64,000 bases of DNA from Panulirus ornatus (lineage: Eukaryota > Arthropoda > Malacostraca > Decapoda > Palinuridae). The stretch covers positions 21,763,440 to 21,827,439 of the forward strand of contig NC_092270.1 of assembly GCF_036320965.1 (NCBI RefSeq), given 5' to 3'. The notes beneath the pieces were generated by a model. The model was not told the DNA's origin. It saw only the letters and a list, made by a program, of their open reading frames with translations, and searched no databases. Position 1 is the first letter of the stretch, and every line of letters begins with the position of its first letter. A program made the translations under genes and the position numbers. Below are positions 61,870-64,000 of the stretch, piece after piece.

Positions 61870-61990
61870 GCAGTGGTTTCCCTCAAGAAGAAGGATTCGA
61901 ACTCGGGTCCTGGTGATTGGTAGACTGTGTGGGTTAATCCACGTATGGTATTGTATGTTCTCCCAACACGTAGATAACCACATGGCCCCA
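61870..61990 (-). mobile_element. possible tRNA-related repeat (B box)
   Basis: The minus strand has gttcgaatcc (61902-61893) preceded by 'accaggacccga'. No clear A box at tRNA spacing. Probably a dispersed repeat. Confidence 0.4.
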
Positions 61991-61995
61991 CCTTT

Positions 61996-62117
<122 letters not shown>

Positions 62118-63680
62118 TCGTTCTTCTTTGAGTTTCTCATTAGTATTCATCTCCCAGCAGCACTTTATCCTTGCTGTGACTTGTAAGAATTATACGACTA
62201 TCCTTCTCACTCAATCTCATTGCTATTATTAAACCTTTGGATCTCGTGTTTGTATGTAGCGCCCACGTCTGCCCTCCACGCCTGCGAGCCACGCCTTGTG
62301 CCAACCCTTCCACGCCTCATCTTATATACAAGTAATGAGGCGCATGAGGCGACGCGTCTCCTCCCGATCTAACCCCATCTTATCCTAAATTATTTAATCG
62401 TAGCCATCTCCCCTTCCTGCCACGCAAACTCTCCCCAGAACCTCTCCTTTCTCCCTAGTGATTCCTCCATAATCTTCAATGTTTCTCCATCTACAGCATC
62501 TCTTACTCTCCTTATTCCTCCATGGCATTTCATAATATGAAAGCTGATTCTTCTACGCCATTGTGGAGAATCAAACGGGAAACAGAGACACACTCATGAG
62601 AGAAATGATTGGGGATTAGCTTGACTATGGCTAGCGAGAAGTCGTGGCTCGAGGTTATTAAATTGTACAAATGAGGTGAAATGATATTGGTAGCCGGATG
62701 GCCACTCACGGAGCCGGAGCGACGGCGTCCGGCATTGTAACATGAAAGATTGAAGACGAGACAGAGATCAGCCATCCAGGGGTTGTCCCTTGGGGCTAAC
62801 CACGACCCCACACTTGACCATGACAAGCTCAGCCCAAGCACAGCTTCATAGACTCCCCGCTGGCATAAACAAACATTAACCTGTGCTGGGTGTAGCTAGG
62901 ATAACATTATCTCGACATACTCGTGTTTTAAACAGACGGGGATCGTAGCGCACCGTGTTAGATACCGTCTCGAATCATAATACTCAGATAAGCTTATCCT
63001 AACATTATCTAAGGTGATCAGCTTAGGCGACGAGACCTTTGCTCTGGAAAAGAAAATTAAGATATATAAAAACATTATCCAATTCTCGATGATTTAAGAA
63101 TCATCTCGAGACTAGGATGATCACACAGCTAACCTTGCCCCTGTTGGCACAACAACAGAATCTAATCCCTCAACTGAATTGCGTTTACCTTTTTTTAAAC
63201 GTAAGCAAAAAATGTATTACAGAAAAGTCCCTCTGACCCTGGAATGTGCCTTTTTTTTTATGAGAAGGGGCGAGGAAAGTGGCCCTTTCATTTAGACCCA
63301 GAAGGAAATTACCTTTTAAGATTTAACTCTGATACCTTTATTTTTTTCTCCAAACTTTTAAGAGTCAATGAACGGAAAAAAAAATTAAATGTTGCCTTAT
63401 TTAAGATGTAGCGCTTCATATACGCTAACAGATGGTTCATCTGTATCATCATCAACTCTCGTGTAGCAAAGGAAAAAAACCCATGACTGTTAATGTAATT
63501 ACATCAGGTAAAGGTAATTATCTTCGATAAACCATGATGGAAAACGGGCTGGTGTGGCCGCCTATCCTGGAAGTCTTTTGATTCAGTGTAAATATGATTA
63601 TGGGTTAAGAAATCTGTCTACGGACAGGAGCCATGTATTCTCCATCTCCCTAAACAAAACATTATAGCCTTATTTCTGCT
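62118..63680. other. unassigned sequence
   Basis: About 1.5 kb of unique DNA. Minus frames of 67 and 103 codons (62593-62390, 62841-62530) show no domain. No RNA gene seen. Confidence 0.35.
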
Positions 63681-63753
63681 GTCTATCCATCTATCTATCT
63701 ATCATCTATCTATCTATATATGATATAGATATCTAGTTGGATAGATAGATAGA
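63681..63753. repeat. (CTAT)n ... (GATA)n inverted microsatellite pair
   Basis: ctat tetramers (63681-63720) face gata tetramers (63733-63752) around 'gatatagatatc', forming a potential cruciform. Confidence 0.9.
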
Positions 63754-63869
63754 GCCATTAAGCGTGCGTACACAGGCCAGACCTACGTGTTCGTCTGTGA
63801 TTGGTAATGCTAGAGGATGATTGCCTGACCAATCACAACACTGGTTGGTATACCATCACGTAGCATTAG

Positions 63870-63935
63870 TCCACACCACACGTAGGATTCGAACCCTGGA
63901 CTGGCTGCCTGGTTACCTCAGCCACACGTACGTTA
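63870..63935 (-). mobile_element. possible tRNA-related repeat (B box)
   Basis: The minus strand has a perfect B box ggttcgaatcc (63895-63885) and tggctgagg (63924-63916), but only about 29 bases separate them, too few for an intact tRNA-type promoter. Confidence 0.4.
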
Positions 63936-64000
63936 GATGTGGAGACGAAATCACGAACTCAACTGTGTGGACTTTAATCTAATCTAATCTATCGAATCTC

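Overview
This window looks like non-coding, repeat-dominated DNA from a metazoan nuclear genome. A decapod crustacean is my best guess. The reasons are the very high density of long perfect (GA)n, (TA)n and (CA)n tracts, kilobase-scale minisatellites, Penelope-like element (PLE) fragments with a GIY-YIG endonuclease, and non-LTR retrotransposon and 3'-tail sequences of a kind I associate with decapod genomes. The organism call is inference. I found no host gene that I can defend. Almost every long open frame is a translation of a tandem array, and the few protein-like frames with recognisable homology are broken retroelements.

Layout: 0-3 kb, a short 37-bp array, unassigned DNA and CT/GA tracts. 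3.0-9.56 kb, four consecutive tandem arrays with about 19, 44/28, 26 and 19-bp units; this is the largest structure in the window. 10-15.5 kb, microsatellites, short minisatellites and a retrotransposon 3'-tail-like block. 15.1-16.7 kb, a PLE 3' end with a hammerhead-ribozyme-like core, two inverted tRNA-derived SINE heads and a dispersed 'gcgaggtagcg' element. 17.1-20.3 kb, minisatellites with 31, 36, about 57 and 19-bp units. 22.1-23.4 kb, two adjacent PLE fragments of different families on the minus strand, each with the remains of a GIY-YIG domain and its own hammerhead-like motif. 23.5-25 kb, (TA)n, a G-rich array and a CAGA array. 25-34 kb, mostly unassigned DNA with a TGACCT-rich block and a (CA)n/(GT)n inverted pair. 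33.6-39.8 kb, two more PLE 3' ends, a GC hairpin, long microsatellites, a SINE and a LINE C-terminal scrap. 42.1-42.9 kb, a minus-strand LINE 3' end. 44-51 kb, microsatellites and coding-compatible 21-bp and 48-bp arrays. 51.9-53.8 kb, a fifth PLE 3' end and a rearranged LINE. 55.2-56.9 kb, a 36-bp array with 41 identical copies bounded by direct repeats. 58.7-59.9 kb, a minus-strand LINE reverse-transcriptase remnant that still shows the catalytic ADD box. 60-64 kb, microsatellites and tRNA-like repeats.

Nothing here works together as an operon or pathway. The coherent biology is retroelement: PLE copies whose 3' regions can fold as minimal hammerhead ribozymes with palindromic stem III, which would favour dimers, plus LINE and SINE debris. 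Several of these copies abut (AT)n tracts. The second theme is homogenised tandem arrays that carry variant-repeat codes. Repeat boundaries are read by eye and may be off by a few bases.
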